From Gemmatimonadota bacterium (GTDB lineage Bacteria; Gemmatimonadota; Gemmatimonadetes; JACCXV01; JAHWKZ01), in contig DAOWHI010000009.1 in assembly GCA_030641505.1 (NCBI GenBank), forward strand, positions 1-10,119: a stretch of DNA of 10,119 bases, given 5' to 3'. The notes under the pieces are model-generated. The model made no database searches. It worked only from the letters and a program-made list of their open reading frames with translations, and had not been told where the DNA came from. The position numbers were made by a program, and so were the translations under genes. Positions 8,168 to 10,119 of the stretch are shown piece after piece (position 1 is the first letter of the stretch; the number at the start of each line of letters is the position of its first letter).

Positions 8168-9597
8168 CCGCTCGACCCGGATGCGATGTCGCGCTCCAGG
8201 AACCGTGCGATCTCGAACAACCGACGCTCGCTCAGCGGTGGCCCCATGAGTTGCACGCCGATCGGCAGCCCATCGATCATCCCGTACGGGATCGAGACTG
8301 CTGGTATCCCCGCCAGGTTAGCGCTGACGGTGTATATGTCGTTTAGGTACATCTCGAGAGGATCGTCGATCTTCTCACCGATCTTGAACGCCGGCGTCGG
8401 TGTGGTCGGCGCGAGCAACACATCGACCCGCTCCCACGCGGTGTCGAAATCGGTCGAGATCCGGGCGCGAACCGCCGTGCCCTTGCCGTAGAACGCTTCG
8501 TAGTAGCCGGCCGACAACACGTAGGTCCCGAGCATGATGCGGCGCTTGACTTCGGCCCCGAACGCCGCCCGAGTGCGGAAGTACATCGACTGCAGATCAT
8601 CAGCTGGCGCCCGAAAACCGTACCGCACGCCATCGTACCGAGCGAGGTTTGACGACGCCTCCGCGATCGCGACGATGTAGTAGACCGCTACGCCGTACTC
8701 CGTGTGCGGCAGCGAGACCTCCACGATCTCTGCGCCGCCGGCCGCTAACCGATCCAGCGCGGCCTCGCAGGCACCACGAATTTCAGCGTCCAGCGCCGTA
8801 GCAAAGTACTCCTTTGGCCACCCGATCCGAGCCGCGTGGGGCCGCCACGCATCGAGATCGGCACCCAGCTCTCCGACCGGTTCGGGTCGTGTCGTGGCAT
8901 CCGAGGGATCCGACCCAGCCACGACTTCCAGCAGCCGAGCCGCGTCCTCGACCGAGGTGGCCAGCGCTCCGATCTGATCGAAGCTCGAGCCAAACGCAAC
9001 CAACCCGTAACGCGACACCCGACCGTACGTCGGTTTGACGCCAACGACGCCGCAGAACGCCGCCGGCTGTCGCACGGAACCACCGGTCGAACTGCCCAGC
9101 GCGACAGGTACAGCCCCGGCTGCAACGGCCGCCGCCGACCCACCGGAGGAGCCGCCTGCCACGCGATCGCGGTCGTGGGGATTGCGAGTCGGTCCAAACG
9201 CCGAGCTCTCGGTCGACGAGCCCATCGCGAACTCGTCCAGGTTGGTCTTGCCGACGACGACCGCACCGGCCGTTTTGAGGCGCGCTATAGCGGTGGCATC
9301 GTAGGGCGAGACGTGTGGCTCGAGAAGTCTCGAGCCGCACGTCGTCGGACCGCCCTTCAACGCGATGTTGTCTTTCACCGCGACCGGCACGCCAGCCAGC
9401 GCCAGCGACTCGCCCCTGGCCACTCGACGATCGACTTCGACGGCATCCGCCCGTGCCGCTTCTGCGCGCACCGACAAAAAGGCATTCAGGTCTAAGGCTG
9501 CAACGCGTTCTAGCGCCGCATCGACGACATCGACCGCGCTCGTTTCGCCACGCTGGACGCTCGCCGCCGTTGCGATCGCGGACAGAGTGGGACTCAC
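8164..9597 (-). CDS. gatA: Asp-tRNA(Asn)/Glu-tRNA(Gln) amidotransferase subunit A
   Basis: This 477-residue glutaminase subunit belongs to the amidase-signature family and releases ammonia from glutamine for transfer by GatB. The Ser-cis-Ser-Lys triad is intact: K75 in VAVKDN, S150 in GGSSGGSAAAVAAG and S174 in STGGSVRQPA, each offset by four from the Staphylococcus aureus residues K79, S154 and S178. The downstream KPTYGRVSRYGLVAFGSSFDQIG is typical of GatA. One odd point is serine at position 170 in GSSTGGS, where most GatA proteins I know have aspartate (GSDTGGS). The start is a GTG whose last bases overlap the gatC stop (GTGA), and the stop overlaps gatB (ATGA), so the three genes form a translationally coupled operon. 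Confidence 0.97.
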   Translation of the reverse strand: MSPTLSAIATAASVQRGETSAVDVVDAALERVAALDLNAFLSVRAEAARADAVEVDRRVARGESLALAGVPVAVKDNIALKGGPTTCGSRLLEPHVSPYDATAIARLKTAGAVVVGKTNLDEFAMGSSTESSAFGPTRNPHDRDRVAGGSSGGSAAAVAAGAVPVALGSSTGGSVRQPAAFCGVVGVKPTYGRVSRYGLVAFGSSFDQIGALATSVEDAARLLEVVAGSDPSDATTRPEPVGELGADLDAWRPHAARIGWPKEYFATALDAEIRGACEAALDRLAAGGAEIVEVSLPHTEYGVAVYYIVAIAEASSNLARYDGVRYGFRAPADDLQSMYFRTRAAFGAEVKRRIMLGTYVLSAGYYEAFYGKGTAVRARISTDFDTAWERVDVLLAPTTPTPAFKIGEKIDDPLEMYLNDIYTVSANLAGIPAVSIPYGMIDGLPIGVQLMGPPLSERRLFEIARFLERDIASGSSG

Positions 9598-9872
9598 TCG
9601 ACAACCCTCGGAACGCGGAACAGACCATCGACGAAATCGGGCGCTTGGCGATGCAGCGCGGAGGGATCGGCGCAGGGCTCAACAACATCCGGTCGGAGCG
9701 GCTGATCGGGCGCGGGTCGCTCAACGGCTTCGCCGCTTTCCATGTCCTCCAGCTGGGCCACATAGTCCAAGATCTGCGACAGCTCGACCTGAAACCGAGT
9801 GACTTCATCGGCGGTCAGCTCGAGCCGCGCCAGGCGCGCGATGTGACGCACTTCTTCGGGCGTAATCTTCAT
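9594..9872 (-). CDS. gatC: Asp-tRNA(Asn)/Glu-tRNA(Gln) amidotransferase subunit C
   Basis: This 92-residue subunit wraps around GatA and stabilises the GatAB complex; it has no catalytic residues. The N-terminus MKITPEEVRHIARLARLELT and the motif FQVELSQILDYVAQLEDM are the standard GatC signature, and the C-terminal half carries the conserved proline-rich LRPDVVEP followed by APDFVDGLFRVPRVVE. An in-frame ATG at 9899 would add nine residues, but the ATG at 9872 fits family starts and lies ten bases after the predicted -10 box. No Shine-Dalgarno is present. It is the first gene of gatCAB. Confidence 0.95.
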   Translation of the reverse strand: MKITPEEVRHIARLARLELTADEVTRFQVELSQILDYVAQLEDMESGEAVERPAPDQPLRPDVVEPCADPSALHRQAPDFVDGLFRVPRVVE

Positions 9873-9882
9873 GGTAGGCGCC

Positions 9883-9911
9883 AAGATACAGACCCCCACC
9901 GCGCCTGGCAG
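9883..9911 (-). promoter_or_regulatory. predicted gatCAB promoter, probably leaderless
   Basis: On the minus strand CTGCCA (9911-9906, four of six matching TTGACA) is followed after 17 bases by TATCTT (9888-9883), with TG directly before it. Ten bases separate the box from the gatC ATG, and there is no Shine-Dalgarno between them. The gap to the upstream gene on the same strand is only 75 bases, so readthrough is also possible. Confidence 0.42.
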
Positions 9912-9930
9912 CGCGCCTGGTCTAGCTAGA
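9900..9930. repeat. tandem nine-base repeat and adjacent palindrome upstream of gatC
   Basis: CGCGCCTGG occurs at 9900-9908 and again at 9912-9920, three bases apart, followed at once by the perfect ten-base palindrome TCTAGCTAGA (9921-9930). The first repeat overlaps the predicted -35 of gatCAB. This may be a regulator binding region or chance in GC-rich sequence. Confidence 0.35.
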
Positions 9931-9947
9931 GACGATTTGTGAGTCGG

Positions 9948-10119
9948 TTACTGGGGCTCGCCGGCAGGCGATTCGGTCGCTTCGGTGACGACCGTCGGAG
10001 CGCTCCCATCGAGGGGTTGGTACACCACGACTGGGCGGCACTCGATGCGCTGATTGCCGCATATGAGCTGCCCGACTGTGGCCTGCATCTGCCACTTTCC
10101 GTCCACGATATACGAGCCG
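9948..10119 (-). CDS. C-terminal end of an unrecognised protein (cut by window edge)
   Basis: An open minus-strand frame enters from the right edge and ends at a TAA at 9950-9948, giving 56 visible residues that begin GSYIVDGKWQMQATV. It contains two cysteines seven apart (ICGNQRIEC), a beta-rich hydrophobic stretch (RPVVVYQPL) and a Ser/Thr/Glu/Pro-rich tail ending SPAGEPQ. About 79% of its third codon positions are G or C, which is compatible with coding. I do not recognise the family; the paired cysteines and polar tail would suit an exported protein, but this is weak. A plus-strand frame from a GTG at 9939 is also open to the edge, with third-position GC nearer 67%, so it is the less likely reading. 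Confidence 0.5.
   Translation of the reverse strand, partial: GSYIVDGKWQMQATVGQLICGNQRIECRPVVVYQPLDGSAPTVVTEATESPAGEPQ

Noticed and set aside
8783..9808. 341-codon minus-strand ORF overlapping gatC and gatA
   Set aside because: It is a long shadow frame with Arg- and Gly-rich composition; GatC and GatA in the other frames have full family motifs.

Overview
The window is a densely packed, GC-rich (roughly 58-60% by eye) bacterial chromosomal segment made mostly of housekeeping and membrane-lipid genes. I see no insertion sequence, prophage gene, CRISPR array, tRNA or rRNA. The gene content fits a Gram-negative, non-proteobacterial lineage: an inositol-phosphate synthase beside an inositol-lipid synthase, methylmalonyl-CoA epimerase, ClpB, a ytxG/ytxH-like pair, an exported zinc phospholipase C and gatCAB. 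Gemmatimonadota or a relative is my best guess, but it rests on general family knowledge and not on a marker gene.

Layout from left to right. Positions 1-1110, minus strand: a CDP-alcohol phosphotransferase of the phosphatidylinositol-phosphate-synthase type, followed by myo-inositol-1-phosphate synthase, which is cut by the left edge. Together they could make inositol phosphate from glucose-6-phosphate and attach it to CDP-diacylglycerol. Positions 1147-1558, minus: thioredoxin with its own terminator. Positions 1559-1708: a divergent promoter region in which two sigma-70-like promoters overlap at one -10 site. Positions 1709-2146, plus: methylmalonyl-CoA epimerase, meeting clpB (2143-4761, minus) tail to tail. 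Positions 4762-4838: a 77-base divergent promoter region between clpB and a plus-strand group (4839-6701) encoding a DUF948/YtxG-like membrane protein, a YtxH-like membrane protein and a secreted zinc-dependent phospholipase C. That group meets gatB tail to tail. Positions 6698-9872, minus: gatC-gatA-gatB with four-base stop/start overlaps, the amidotransferase that makes Gln-tRNA(Gln) and/or Asn-tRNA(Asn). Positions 9948-10119, minus: the C-terminal end of an unrecognised protein cut by the right edge.

Functional links. The inositol-lipid genes and the phospholipase C both concern phospholipids but lie about 4.5 kb apart, so any link is only a hypothesis. ClpB and the YtxG/YtxH-like pair are both of stress-associated types and share one short intergenic region. 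The most notable non-coding observation is that clpB, the ytxG-like gene and gatC all lack a clear Shine-Dalgarno sequence and all carry a TGTA(T/C)NTT box ending 9-10 bases before the ATG. This suggests leaderless transcripts. By contrast, ytxH has a clear Shine-Dalgarno sequence and the trxA/mce promoters predict leaders of about 60-70 nt. I found no new multi-gene system; most of the window is ordinary.
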